Part shown: positions 26,318 to 35,230 of the stretch, in pieces | How the letters are laid out: each line of letters begins with the position of its first letter | Position numbering within the stretch: position 1 is the stretch's first letter | Assembly (NCBI GenBank): GCA_023667055.1 | Contig: JAMPAV010000001.1 | Span: forward strand, 559,836 to 623,835 | Direction: 5' to 3' | DNA from: Muribaculum sp. | Lineage (GTDB): Bacteria; Bacteroidota; Bacteroidia; Bacteroidales; Muribaculaceae | DNA length: 64,000 nucleotides | The notes under the pieces: generated by a model | Databases searched by the model: none | Told to the model about the DNA's origin: nothing | What the model saw: the letters and a program-made list of their open reading frames with translations, nothing else | Program-made: the position numbers and the translations under genes

Positions 26318-26355
26318 AATCCCGGCCTCTTTGAGACCGGGATTCTAATTTTTTT
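26318..26355 (+). terminator. terminator of pckA
   Basis: AATCCCGG / CCGGGATT stem with TCTTTGAGA-type loop, followed by CTAATTTTTTT. Confidence 0.85.
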
Positions 26356-26374
26356 GATTATTATGCTTTTATAT

Positions 26375-26405
26375 TTTGCGTGGTTTATTTTTTTTTATAT
26401 CTTTG
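26375..26405 (+). promoter_or_regulatory. promoter of the 542-residue secreted protein gene
   Basis: TTTG (26375-26378), 19 bases, TATCTTTG (26398-26405) followed by CATTC. The leader to the ATG at 26600 would be long, near 190 nt. Confidence 0.7.
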
Positions 26406-26599
26406 CATTCAATAATCAATGGCATGATATATTTTTGAGAGATGAGGACTTAATCGAGTTCAGTTTGCGATATAACTCAATTTAGAAACATCTTCCAAAT
26501 TAGACATCATTCAATCATAAATGCGTCATCATTTTTAGCATATATCCGAACTTGTGTCAGGTGCAAAATACATTACGCTAACATTTAGATATTACACTT

Positions 26600-28228
26600 A
26601 TGAAAAAACTCTTATTTTTATCAACACTCGTATTGACAATGTCAGTTAATGCAGGGGCACAAGTAATTGTCAACAACATTAATCCTGATTTCAATGAGGT
26701 ATTGAATGCACAACCTACAACCAATGGCAACGATTATATTATCCAACCCATTCTGGAAACCGGCAAAAGATGGGTCTTCAAAAACTATTACCGCAGCGAC
26801 CCGAATCTTCCCCATCCGGTGCCTTATCATGAATTGTTAATAGGCGAGAAAATCCAGGAAAACGGACGGGATATGTATGTGACATATATCCGAAATGCAG
26901 GAGAAACTGAATTTTCGCGTTCAGGCAACAGGTATGAAGAAAACGGCATTTTATATGTATTTGACCCTGACAAAGGTATATATGTTCCGATGATTGATAT
27001 GACTCTACCAGTAGGCTATGTATTACCGAACACATACACTTCAATAGCCAAGAAAAAACGGACAACAATAGAAGGGACGGAACGCCTCGTTGTGGAGTTG
27101 GTCGATGACTATGTCAACAAGCCATATTATTGGATTGAAGGAATCGGATCATTGCCCAATTTATACATATCAGATTTTGAAGTTATTATAAGCGAAACCT
27201 CCGAAATGATTGCCTGCTATATGGGAGAAGAATGTATATTCGATTCGGGAACTTTCATGGCTGAAGTGTCCGCGCCCATAGATATCAAACCGATAACAAG
27301 GACTGACAGGATATGGGAATGCATATCAAACGATGGTGAGTATCTGACAGTAAAATACATGAAATTTGACGGGACTGAGGAATTTGACAACAAACAGTTT
27401 CATCGAATAGTCACTTGTGCCAAAGGCATAACACGAAGTCAATCTGATTTAAAAAACGCTGAATTTAAGTATTCTGAATACTTGAATGAACCGGAAGGAT
27501 ATATGCGCGAAGAAGACGGGAAAGTATATACATGGCTTATGGGCGACTACTCCGACAATTGTTTCTATGGTTCAATCTACATTCCTGGTGTAAGTTATCC
27601 AAACAATTATGCTTATTCGGAGAAACTTATATATGACTTCAAGAGCGACCCCGGGGATTGTTTCGGGGCCTTTTCCGGCATCTCTGACTTTGGAGCATTC
27701 ACGGGGTTCGACATCATCTCGAAAAGCACTGTAACCGTCGGCAATGAAGAATGCTCTTTAATAGAACTGTGTCCCACAGAAGCCCGCGCAGACTACCCTT
27801 CATATACCATTGTGGAAGGAATTGGACCCATTGATTCTGGATGTCTTGCCTACAGCGAATATCTCAAGCCATCAGCAAATACAGTTTATCGTAATCATTT
27901 CAATCGACTATTTGACATTAACGGCAATGTGCTGTATGAGAATCCTTCCGGTTGTATCGACTTCAAGTTGCCGGAAAATCTTTTCAGTTCTGTAGTGACA
28001 ATAAAAGAGAACAACGATATACAGATATCGGATTACACCATTAGTTTTGGCGAAAACGGCAACCATAATGAGGTGTTTATATATGACACGAGCGGAAGAA
28101 TAGTGAAGTCGGTTCAAGCTGACACCCAACTGACAATTTCCACTGCAAACATAACACCTGGAGTTTACATCAGCACCGGATATTGTAATGGAAATCAAAT
28201 AGCGCGTTGTAAATTCACTGTAAAGTAG
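26600..28228 (+). CDS. secreted protein of unknown function with T9SS-like C-terminal domain
   Basis: 542 residues. A signal peptide (MKKLLFLSTLVLTMSVNAGA) precedes a body I do not recognise, which has two halves of similar flavour: RWVFKNYYRSD..YHELLIGEKI..GRDMYVTYIR and RIWECISNDGEYLTVKYMKF, each followed by Tyr/Gly/Glu-rich strands and a VEGIGPIDSGC or IEGIGSLPNLY phrase, suggesting an internal duplication. The last 75 residues (NEVFIYDTSGRIVKS, then ISTANITPGVYISTGY and CKFTVK) fit the type IX secretion/sorting domain or a close relative (vyiYdtsGrlv..lpaGvYi). So the product is probably exported to the surface. It is 89 bases before the CE7 esterase gene and may be co-transcribed. Confidence 0.7.
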   Translation: MKKLLFLSTLVLTMSVNAGAQVIVNNINPDFNEVLNAQPTTNGNDYIIQPILETGKRWVFKNYYRSDPNLPHPVPYHELLIGEKIQENGRDMYVTYIRNAGETEFSRSGNRYEENGILYVFDPDKGIYVPMIDMTLPVGYVLPNTYTSIAKKKRTTIEGTERLVVELVDDYVNKPYYWIEGIGSLPNLYISDFEVIISETSEMIACYMGEECIFDSGTFMAEVSAPIDIKPITRTDRIWECISNDGEYLTVKYMKFDGTEEFDNKQFHRIVTCAKGITRSQSDLKNAEFKYSEYLNEPEGYMREEDGKVYTWLMGDYSDNCFYGSIYIPGVSYPNNYAYSEKLIYDFKSDPGDCFGAFSGISDFGAFTGFDIISKSTVTVGNEECSLIELCPTEARADYPSYTIVEGIGPIDSGCLAYSEYLKPSANTVYRNHFNRLFDINGNVLYENPSGCIDFKLPENLFSSVVTIKENNDIQISDYTISFGENGNHNEVFIYDTSGRIVKSVQADTQLTISTANITPGVYISTGYCNGNQIARCKFTVK

Positions 28229-28317
28229 AAAAGAGTCTGTTTGCCGAGTGAAGTTTATTTTATATATTAAAGCCGGAGAATATTAACAAAACATAGTAAT
28301 TTGACAACAAAAAAATC

Positions 28318-29637
28318 ATGAAACTACGTAATTTCCTCATGGCCGTCATGGCGGTGATTTTCGCCATGACGTTCTCAGTCTCAGCTGAGAATTATCCGTA
28401 TCGGAGCGATGTGCTTTGGGTGACAGTCCCCGACCATGCCGATTGGCTATACAAGACAGGAGAAAATGCCACTGTTGACGTGCAATTATATAAGTATGGT
28501 GTGCAGGTCGATGATGTCACATTGGAATATGCCATAGGTGGCGACATGATGCCGGCCGACACAAATGGCAAGACATCAATAAAAAATGGTAAGGCAACGG
28601 TCAAACTCGGCACTATGAAAACACCCGGATTCCGCGATTGCGTACTCAACGCCACAGTGGATGGAGTGAAATACACGCATCATGTGAAAGTGGGATTTTC
28701 GCCGGAAAAAATAGAGCCTTATACAAAGATGCCGGCCGACTTTGATCAGTTCTGGGCCAAAAACCTCGAGGATTTGAAGAAAGTCCCGTTGAAATACACC
28801 ATGACTCCGTCGCCACAATACACCACTGACAAGATGGATTGCTGGCTTGTGAACCTGATCACTACGTCGCAGGGGCAATCCGTGTATGGCTACCTGTTTA
28901 TTCCAAAGGACGCGAAGCCCGGATCATGTCCGATCGTGGTGTGTCCTCCGGGAGCCGGCATAAAGACCATCAAGGAACCGCTACGCCACAGATATTACGG
29001 AGAGAACGGATGTATCCGATTCGAAATGGAAATACACGGATTGAATCCGGAAATGACAGATGAACAATTCAAGGAGATAAGCAAGGCCTTCAGCGGAAAA
29101 GAAAACGGGTATCTGCAGAATGGTCTTGACAATAAGGACAATTACTACATGAAGCGAGTATATCTTGCACTGGTTCGCTCCATAGATTTCCTGACGACAT
29201 TGCCTGAATGGGACGGGAAAAACATTGCTCTCCAGGGGGGCAGCCAGGGAGGTGCCTTGGCAATTGTTGCAGCGGGACTCGACCCTCGTGTGACCGCCTG
29301 TGTGGCCAATCACCCCGCACTCAGCGATATGGCCGGATATAAAGCCAACCGTGCCGGAGGATATCCCCATTTCTTCAGAGTGGATGGCATGGATACACCT
29401 GAAAAACTCAATACCATGGCCTATTATGATGTGGTGAACTTTGCAAGGAAAGTGAAGTGTCCGGTGTATATGACCTGGGGATACAACGACAACACGTGTC
29501 CTCCCACCACAAGCTATGCCGTATATAACGTGATAACCGCACCTAAGGAGGCCTTGATCACGCCCATCAACGAACACTGGACTTCGGAGGCTACGGAAAG
29601 AGGGCATCTGACTTGGATCCAGAATCATCTGAAGTGA
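28318..29637 (+). CDS. acetylxylan esterase / cephalosporin-C deacetylase-like (CE7) secreted esterase
   Basis: 439 residues with a signal peptide (about 1-23, ending SVSA). Residues 25-130 are an all-beta N-terminal domain; the rest is an alpha/beta hydrolase of the AXE1 family. The nucleophile elbow is QGGSQGGA with Ser309, the acid is Asp391 in GYNDNTCPPT, and the base is His430 in ERGHLTW. VYGYLFIPKDAKPGSCPIVV and PPGAGIKT mark the family. Such enzymes remove acetyl groups from xylo-oligosaccharides or other sugars in the periplasm. Together with the GH43 remnant it hints at plant-glycan use, but the substrate is inference. Confidence 0.88.
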   Translation: MKLRNFLMAVMAVIFAMTFSVSAENYPYRSDVLWVTVPDHADWLYKTGENATVDVQLYKYGVQVDDVTLEYAIGGDMMPADTNGKTSIKNGKATVKLGTMKTPGFRDCVLNATVDGVKYTHHVKVGFSPEKIEPYTKMPADFDQFWAKNLEDLKKVPLKYTMTPSPQYTTDKMDCWLVNLITTSQGQSVYGYLFIPKDAKPGSCPIVVCPPGAGIKTIKEPLRHRYYGENGCIRFEMEIHGLNPEMTDEQFKEISKAFSGKENGYLQNGLDNKDNYYMKRVYLALVRSIDFLTTLPEWDGKNIALQGGSQGGALAIVAAGLDPRVTACVANHPALSDMAGYKANRAGGYPHFFRVDGMDTPEKLNTMAYYDVVNFARKVKCPVYMTWGYNDNTCPPTTSYAVYNVITAPKEALITPINEHWTSEATERGHLTWIQNHLK

Positions 29638-29644
29638 CAAAACA

Positions 29645-29744
29645 CTTAAGTTTCGCAAGGTTGGCTTGGGAGTTTTAGGTTTAGGGACTCTGAAATTTTA
29701 TGATATGGGCCCTAAACCTTAGTTTTGCTTGCGAAAGTTGAATT
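29645..29744. repeat. nested inverted repeat / bidirectional terminator
   Basis: Inner perfect 10-bp stem AGGTTTAGGG (29677-29686) / CCCTAAACCT (29710-29719); outer imperfect stem CTTAAGTTTCGCAAG (29645-29659) / CTTGCGAAAGTTGAA (29728-29742). It fills the gap between the convergent esterase and sulfatase-fold genes, reaching the stop codons on both sides, and can serve as terminator in both directions. The outer arms are the dispersed CTTGCGAAA border word. Confidence 0.75.
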
Positions 29745-31425
29745 ATTCGGAATTGCTTTCATACGGCCAGGGTTCGTTTCCCACATATCGAACCCCGGCT
29801 TTGTATTCCGGCGACAGGAAGTCGGATGTTGGAGAGTATTCCGGTGCATCAGTGCCGGTGAGTGACAAAACGGCGTGCGGAAGATCAGCGCTCGTGGCTT
29901 TTCTTGACAAAGATTTCTCCACATTTCTCATTACTCCGGGATTCAGATGCCGATAAGCATCGTTTGCATAAAGCACAAAGGGAATCCTCACATGCTTAAG
30001 GTCCCGTCCGTTGTAATCTCTGTCGTCAAACACATTCTCGCCATGATCTGAAAGATAAATCACAACGGATGGCTGTTTTTGATGAGCCACTATATCAAAT
30101 ATTCTGCCAACAACAGAGTCTGTATATCTTATCGAGTTGTCGTAGTCAGCAGCTGTTTCGTATTTGCTTCGGTTCATCCATTCTCTCGGACGACGTTGCA
30201 TGATGTCGGTTGATGAGAAGTGTTGTCTGTCTTCAGGATACCGGTTCCGGTAGGCGAAATGCGAGCCCATGAGGTGAAGACCTATCCATTTCGGATTCAC
30301 TGTGTCGGAAAGTGCTTTTTCCAATTCAGGGATTAGGTCCGCATCATATTTCTGAAGCAGATGGTCTTCCGAACTTGTCTTCCCGATATATTTTACTGAG
30401 CCGGCTCTTGAGGACATGACGGCAGTGGCATTGCTCCAAATACCCGTGCGTTCTTGATTGGAAAGCCAGAATGTCTGATAACCGGCCGCATTCATTATGT
30501 CAATGAGCATTGGGTGCCTCCACCATCCGTCGGAGTCTGAATCTTTTTTGAGAGTGAGCATCCGCTCCATATTGTCGGATGTGAACTTGGAGGAGGCCAA
30601 CACATCTCTGAAGACATAAAGACTGTCGGACATGGTATCGAGACAGGGAGTCGTGGGAAGAGGATACCCATAAAGCGACAGGTGGCTTTGGTCGGCTGAC
30701 TCTCCGAAAATAACTATCATGTTGAATGCCTTGTGTTCAGACTGCACTTTGTCGTAATTCACGTATGTCTGCATCTTCTGCATCATGGAATTTATCTGGC
30801 GGTTCTCACGATACACCTCCACGACGTTTTTTGCAGTACGCAGCAGCATGGAAAGACTGTTTCTTCCGTAGGAAGCGCTTGCTGCAAAAAAAATAAAAAA
30901 ACAAGCGCCTATGATTGTCATGACCGAGGTGGCAATCATGAAAACTTTGCCCGGAAGCATGCGTATCATAACATACATCACGCAAATACCGGCAATACAG
31001 ACGAGAGTGCCCGCCGACAAAAAATCGCATGTTTTTTCGAAGAAAGTGTCAAAGAAATCCATTGTCTCAGACGGATTTGTCTCCGACATGAGCATAAGCA
31101 TCTTATGGGAGATGCCGAAATCATAGAAGGCAAACGACACAAAATTAATGAGACATAGGAGAATATATATGCCTATTGCGATGCTTGCCAACAGACGCAA
31201 CCATCTTTTCCCCCGGCATAGAAACAGGACGCCAATGAGCAGGGTGGCTTTCATAGCAGAGCAAAATATGAAGCCGCTCCATCTGATCCATAATGGAATT
31301 GCATATTTGAAAATGTTGGCAGACACAATGTCGGCCATGCCCATCACGGATGCAATGAACAGCACATACCAGATGAGTCGGCTCTTTGCGGAAGAGCACC
31401 ACGTTGCGATGTCTTGAATTTTCAT
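29743..31425 (-). CDS. phosphoethanolamine transferase-like inner-membrane enzyme (sulfatase fold)
   Basis: 560 residues from the ATG at 31425; the frame is open to 31512 but those codons overlap the promoter region and look non-coding. About five membrane segments (20-230) precede a periplasmic sulfatase-fold domain of the EptA/CptA type: NMIVIFGESADQSHLSLYGY (metal-binding Glu and nucleophile position, here Ser), FTSDNMERMLTL, TFWLSNQERTG, IGLHLMGSHFAYRNRYP and VIYLSDHGENVFD with metal-binding Asp-His. Such enzymes move phosphoethanolamine from lipid to lipid A, core sugar or glycans, often reducing sensitivity to cationic peptides. The exact acceptor cannot be told. A -7 element ends only 9 bases before the ATG. 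Confidence 0.8.
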   Translation of the reverse strand: MKIQDIATWCSSAKSRLIWYVLFIASVMGMADIVSANIFKYAIPLWIRWSGFIFCSAMKATLLIGVLFLCRGKRWLRLLASIAIGIYILLCLINFVSFAFYDFGISHKMLMLMSETNPSETMDFFDTFFEKTCDFLSAGTLVCIAGICVMYVMIRMLPGKVFMIATSVMTIIGACFFIFFAASASYGRNSLSMLLRTAKNVVEVYRENRQINSMMQKMQTYVNYDKVQSEHKAFNMIVIFGESADQSHLSLYGYPLPTTPCLDTMSDSLYVFRDVLASSKFTSDNMERMLTLKKDSDSDGWWRHPMLIDIMNAAGYQTFWLSNQERTGIWSNATAVMSSRAGSVKYIGKTSSEDHLLQKYDADLIPELEKALSDTVNPKWIGLHLMGSHFAYRNRYPEDRQHFSSTDIMQRRPREWMNRSKYETAADYDNSIRYTDSVVGRIFDIVAHQKQPSVVIYLSDHGENVFDDRDYNGRDLKHVRIPFVLYANDAYRHLNPGVMRNVEKSLSRKATSADLPHAVLSLTGTDAPEYSPTSDFLSPEYKAGVRYVGNEPWPYESNSE

Positions 31426-31433
31426 ATATATCG

Positions 31434-31441
31434 CAAAATTA
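31434..31441 (-). promoter_or_regulatory. promoter -7 element of the phosphoethanolamine-transferase-like gene
   Basis: TAATTTTG on the minus strand, 8 bases before the ATG at 31425. With the usual spacing of start site to -7 the leader would be almost absent, so the mRNA could be leaderless. The -33 element is weak. Confidence 0.5.
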
Positions 31442-31459
31442 GCAAAAAAATTACAATTG

Positions 31460-31492
31460 TTTGGGATATTAGCGGAAAAATTAGTATCTTTG
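31460..31492 (+). promoter_or_regulatory. secDF promoter
   Basis: TTTG (31460-31463), 21 bases, TATCTTTG (31485-31492) followed by CG. It is about 110 bases before the ATG and overlaps the start region of the divergent gene. Confidence 0.75.
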
Positions 31493-31600
31493 CGAGTTGA
31501 AAATTGAGGCAAGAAGACTCCGAGGGGTGTCTTCGCGCCCTAATTGTCGATATATATATCAGAAAATTAATAAAATAACAATAAAACTCAGAACAACAAA

Positions 31601-34576
31601 ATGCAGAACAAAGGCTTTATCAGTACGATTGCTGTGCTACTTGTCCTCATTTGCGGATTCTACATCTCTTTCTCGTTTGTGACTTCACACTATGAGAAAC
31701 TGGCGAATGAATACGCTGTAAAGGCCGCAGGCACATCAGACGTAACCAATGATGTCTACAAACAGAGTCTGAAACAGTACAATGACTCTATCGACAAGGA
31801 AAAGGTTTACCTCGGTTACACATACAACCAGGTGCGCCAGATGGAAATCGGCCTCGGCCTTGACCTAAAGGGTGGCATGAACGTGGTGCTTGAAATCTCA
31901 GTGCCCGACATTCTCCGTCAGTATGCGGCCGGCGAGCCACAGCTTAAAGAAATCAACGCAGCCATAGATAAGGCTAAGGCTGCCGGAGCAAAAACTTCTG
32001 ATAAAGACTTCGTCAACAAAGTCGCATCATATTTCCAGCCCGGCACAATGGCTTCCCTCTTCACACGCGAAGGTGAGTTCATGGGTAAAATCAAGAATGG
32101 TTCCTCCAACGGTGAGGTGACAGCCGCCCTAAACGACCAAATCGACAGCCAGGTGGATGCGGCCTTCAATATTTTCCGTACACGTATCGACCAGTTTGGT
32201 GTGGTAGCACCAAATATACAGAAACTTCAGGATAAGAAGGGTCAGATTCTTCTCGAACTTCCGGGTGTAAAGGAACCTGAACGTGTCACTGAACTACTCA
32301 AGTCAAGTGCAAACCTTGAATTCTTTGAGGTGTATAAATATGAGGAAATTGCTGCTGACCTGAACAACTTCGCAATGAATTATGCAGCACAGGACACAGT
32401 GAACCACCTCAACCTCATCCAGCTTCTTGGCGGTGCTCAGCGCAACGGCAGCCCGGTGATAGGTTTTGTGGCTCCTGCCAACCGTGCTTTGGTTGACTCT
32501 ATCCTCAATAGTCCACTTGCAAAACAGAAACTCCCCAGCGATTTCCACGCTGTATGGGAAGTGAAGGCTATGGAAGTCCCCGTGGCTGATGCCCAGGGCA
32601 ATCCGGTGATGAAGGGCAATGGAGAATACAAGACAACTCCTTATTGGCAACTTATTGCTCTTAAGGGTGAGGCTGCTCTTGAAGGTGACGCTGTGACAAG
32701 TGCATCTTCTGAGTTTGACAATATGCGCGGCAACACTGTCAACATGCGCATGAACGACCGCGGCGCACGTGAGTGGGCTACAATCACACGCAACAACATC
32801 GGTCGTCCTATTGCAATTGTACTTGACGAACATGTCTATTCATTCCCGAATGTAAACAACGAAATCACGGGCGGTAGCTCTGAAATCACCGGCAACTTCA
32901 CACCTGAAGAGGCCAATGACCTTGCAAACGTATTGAAATCCGGTAAGATGAGTGCTAAGGTTGATGTTGTCAGCAACAACGTGATTGGTCCGAGCCTCGG
33001 TGCCGAGGCCATCCAGCAGGGCTTCATCTCCTTCATAGTGGCTCTCGTGCTCCTTATGATTTTCATGATTGCCATCTATGGTATAATACCTGGTCTTGTG
33101 GCAAACGTCGGCTTGATGCTCAACCTATATTTCACACTTGGTATCCTTGCATCGCTTCAGGCAGTGCTTACGCTTTCCGGTATCGCCGGTATCGTGCTTG
33201 CCCTTGGTATGGCAGTCGATGCCAATGTGCTTATTTTCGAGCGTACCAAGGAGGAACTGAAGGCAGGCAAGAAACTGCGTCAGGCGATTGCCGAAGGCTA
33301 CAGCAACGCATTCTCGGCAATATTTGACTCCAACCTTACTTCGGTCATCACCGGTGTCATTCTTCTTATCTTTGGCAGCGGTCCGATCAAGGGTTTTGCA
33401 ACAACTCTTATCATCGGTCTTGTATGTTCATTCTTCACTGCAGTGTTCCTGACCCGCATAGCGTTTGAACTTATTACAGCCAACGGACGTTGCGCCAACA
33501 TGACTTTCACCACAAGCCTTAGCCGCAATCTTTTCACCAATACGAAGTTCAATTTCCTCGGCAGTGCAAAGAAAGCATCGTTTGTATGGGGATTCCTGAT
33601 TCTTATATCTGTCATTTCCCTTGTGGTTCGCGGCATGAACCAGGGTATCGACTTCTCAGGTGGTCGCAACTACGTGGTTCAGTTTGATAAGGACGTGAAT
33701 CCTAATGAAATTCAGGATAGACTGCTCGGTCAGTTGCAGGAGGCTGCCAACGACAAGACTGTCAGCGTAGGTGTAATCACAATCGACGACAACACCAAGG
33801 TGCGTGTCTCCACTAACTATAAGATCAACGATGAGACAGAGGGCGTAGAGAATGAAATCACCGGTCTCCTTTACAAAGGACTTATTCCAGAACTTACAGA
33901 TGCACAGGGAAAGGTGATGGATCAGAACGCATTCTCCGTGTCAGACGAAAGCCGTGGTATTATCTCAATCCAGAAGGTTGGTCCTTCGGTGGCAGATGAC
34001 ATGAAGCGTGATGCATACTGGGCTGTCAGCATCGCTGTGGTCTGCATGTTCCTTTACATCTTGCTCCGATTCCGCAACATCGCATTCTCAGTAGGCGCTG
34101 TATGTGCTGTTGCGCTCACAGCATTCCTCATCATCGGATTCTACTCTCTATGCTGGGGCTTCCTGCCATTCTCAATGGAAATAGACCAGGCATTTATCGC
34201 GGCTGTCTTAACAATTATCGGTTATCAGATCAACGACACCGTGGTGGTATTCGACCGTATCCGCGAGATGATGAAGATTTATCCCAAGGAAGACAGATTC
34301 CTCACCTTCAACAAGTCACTCAACCAGACCTTGACACGTACGGTGATGACATCAGTGTCAACTCTTCTTGTGCTTCTTTGCATCTTCTTCCTTGGAGGCG
34401 ACACAATCCGCTCCTTTACATTTGCCATGATCTATGGTGTGATTGTAGGCACATTCTGCTCACTCTTCTGTGCTGCTCCTATTGCCTACAATATCCTCAA
34501 GAGATCATTGGCTAAGAAAGCAATGAAAGAGTCTGCTGCCGGAGTCGTGCAGCAGGGCAACCGTCGCTTCAACTAA
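31601..34576 (+). CDS. secDF: protein translocase subunit SecDF (fused)
   Basis: 991 residues, SecD and SecF fused in one chain as in most Bacteroidetes. It uses the proton-motive force to help SecYEG complete export. Features in order: N-terminal membrane anchor, first periplasmic region with GLGLDLKGGMNVVLE, RIDQFGV and the long P1 domain; SecD membrane core (NVGLMLNLYFTLG, LALGMAVDANVLIFERTKEE); then the SecF half starting near residue 650 with NFLGSAKKASFVWG, GMNQGIDFSGGRNYVVQF and the core IGYQINDTVVVFDRIRE. It is transcribed alone from its own promoter and ends with a terminator at 34603-34630. Confidence 0.97.
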   Translation: MQNKGFISTIAVLLVLICGFYISFSFVTSHYEKLANEYAVKAAGTSDVTNDVYKQSLKQYNDSIDKEKVYLGYTYNQVRQMEIGLGLDLKGGMNVVLEISVPDILRQYAAGEPQLKEINAAIDKAKAAGAKTSDKDFVNKVASYFQPGTMASLFTREGEFMGKIKNGSSNGEVTAALNDQIDSQVDAAFNIFRTRIDQFGVVAPNIQKLQDKKGQILLELPGVKEPERVTELLKSSANLEFFEVYKYEEIAADLNNFAMNYAAQDTVNHLNLIQLLGGAQRNGSPVIGFVAPANRALVDSILNSPLAKQKLPSDFHAVWEVKAMEVPVADAQGNPVMKGNGEYKTTPYWQLIALKGEAALEGDAVTSASSEFDNMRGNTVNMRMNDRGAREWATITRNNIGRPIAIVLDEHVYSFPNVNNEITGGSSEITGNFTPEEANDLANVLKSGKMSAKVDVVSNNVIGPSLGAEAIQQGFISFIVALVLLMIFMIAIYGIIPGLVANVGLMLNLYFTLGILASLQAVLTLSGIAGIVLALGMAVDANVLIFERTKEELKAGKKLRQAIAEGYSNAFSAIFDSNLTSVITGVILLIFGSGPIKGFATTLIIGLVCSFFTAVFLTRIAFELITANGRCANMTFTTSLSRNLFTNTKFNFLGSAKKASFVWGFLILISVISLVVRGMNQGIDFSGGRNYVVQFDKDVNPNEIQDRLLGQLQEAANDKTVSVGVITIDDNTKVRVSTNYKINDETEGVENEITGLLYKGLIPELTDAQGKVMDQNAFSVSDESRGIISIQKVGPSVADDMKRDAYWAVSIAVVCMFLYILLRFRNIAFSVGAVCAVALTAFLIIGFYSLCWGFLPFSMEIDQAFIAAVLTIIGYQINDTVVVFDRIREMMKIYPKEDRFLTFNKSLNQTLTRTVMTSVSTLLVLLCIFFLGGDTIRSFTFAMIYGVIVGTFCSLFCAAPIAYNILKRSLAKKAMKESAAGVVQQGNRRFN

Positions 34577-34602
34577 GTCAAATTTAAAGCTTGCCAATTA
34601 TA

Positions 34603-34630
34603 AAGCCCTCCGGCACCCGTCGGGGGGCTT
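34603..34630 (+). terminator. terminator of secDF
   Basis: AAGCCCTCCG / CGGGGGGCTT (one mismatch) with an 8-base loop and TTTC after. A possible upstream start of the next gene at 34591 would overlap it and is therefore rejected. Confidence 0.8.
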
Positions 34631-34653
34631 TCATTGATATAAGGTTTCCGATT

Positions 34654-35217
34654 ATGAAACGTCAGATTTTATTGATGGTGTTGTTCACCCCACTTTATCT
34701 TTTCTTTATTCTACAAGGGAAGAAGATAATGCGCAAGGAAGTGGATGCCTGGATGAAAGTCCTGATATTGCCCGACAGGGGAAGCACCTATATGAACGCC
34801 ATTCAATTGCTGGGAATGCTTTCTGAATTTAGATTTCTGCTCTATTACCGCTATGGAATAAGCGACTTCAATCCTGTCAGATTGATTTATCCGCCCCAAC
34901 GGATGACCATGAGTTGTCCGCAGGTGGGGGAGGGGCTGGTGATTCAGCATGGCTTTGGCACTCGCATTGGATGTAGTCGCATGGGAAAGGATTGTCAGGT
35001 GTGGCAAGGTGTCACCATTGGCAAAAAAAGAAGTGGAATTAATGAACCTCGTCCCGTGATAGGCAATAATGTGAAAATATGTGCAAACGCTCTTGTGCTT
35101 GGTGGTATCACGATAGGCGACAATGTGACAATTGGAGCCGGCTCTGTCGTGATTAAGTCTGTCCCTGATGGTTGTGTCGTGGCCGGTAATCCTGCAAGAA
35201 TAATTAGGCAAGGTTGA
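34654..35217 (+). CDS. serine acetyltransferase-like hexapeptide-repeat acyltransferase
   Basis: 187 residues from the ATG at 34654. The frame opens at 34591, but those codons cover the secDF terminator. The start is hydrophobic (LLMVLFTPLYLFFILQG), followed by an alpha-helical part and a left-handed beta-helix (about 95-185): GLVIQHGFGTRIGCSRMGKD, WQGVTIGKKR, IGNNVKICANALVLGGITIG, ending [11 protein letters not shown]. This resembles CysE/NeuD-type acetyltransferases; in this place it more likely O-acetylates a polysaccharide than serine. It opens the polysaccharide cluster, 13 bases before the flippase gene. Confidence 0.75.
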   Translation: MKRQILLMVLFTPLYLFFILQGKKIMRKEVDAWMKVLILPDRGSTYMNAIQLLGMLSEFRFLLYYRYGISDFNPVRLIYPPQRMTMSCPQVGEGLVIQHGFGTRIGCSRMGKDCQVWQGVTIGKKRSGINEPRPVIGNNVKICANALVLGGITIGDNVTIGAGSVVIKSVPDGCVVAGNPARIIRQG

Positions 35218-35230
35218 AAATCGAATTAAG

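Larger units (their letters stand above)
26290..26599. other. spacer between pckA and the secreted protein gene
   Basis: 310 bases holding the pckA terminator, the promoter at 26375-26405 and about 190 bases of AT-rich leader in which no structure or small gene was recognised. Confidence 0.5.

Noticed and set aside
29743-31425. Possible loss of the nucleophile in the phosphoethanolamine-transferase-like enzyme (GESA in place of GETA/GEST)
   Set aside because: The Ser directly after Glu lies at the usual nucleophile position, so activity is not ruled out.
34591-34653. Early start of the acetyltransferase-like gene
   Set aside because: It would include the secDF terminator; MKRQILLMVLF at 34654 is the natural start.
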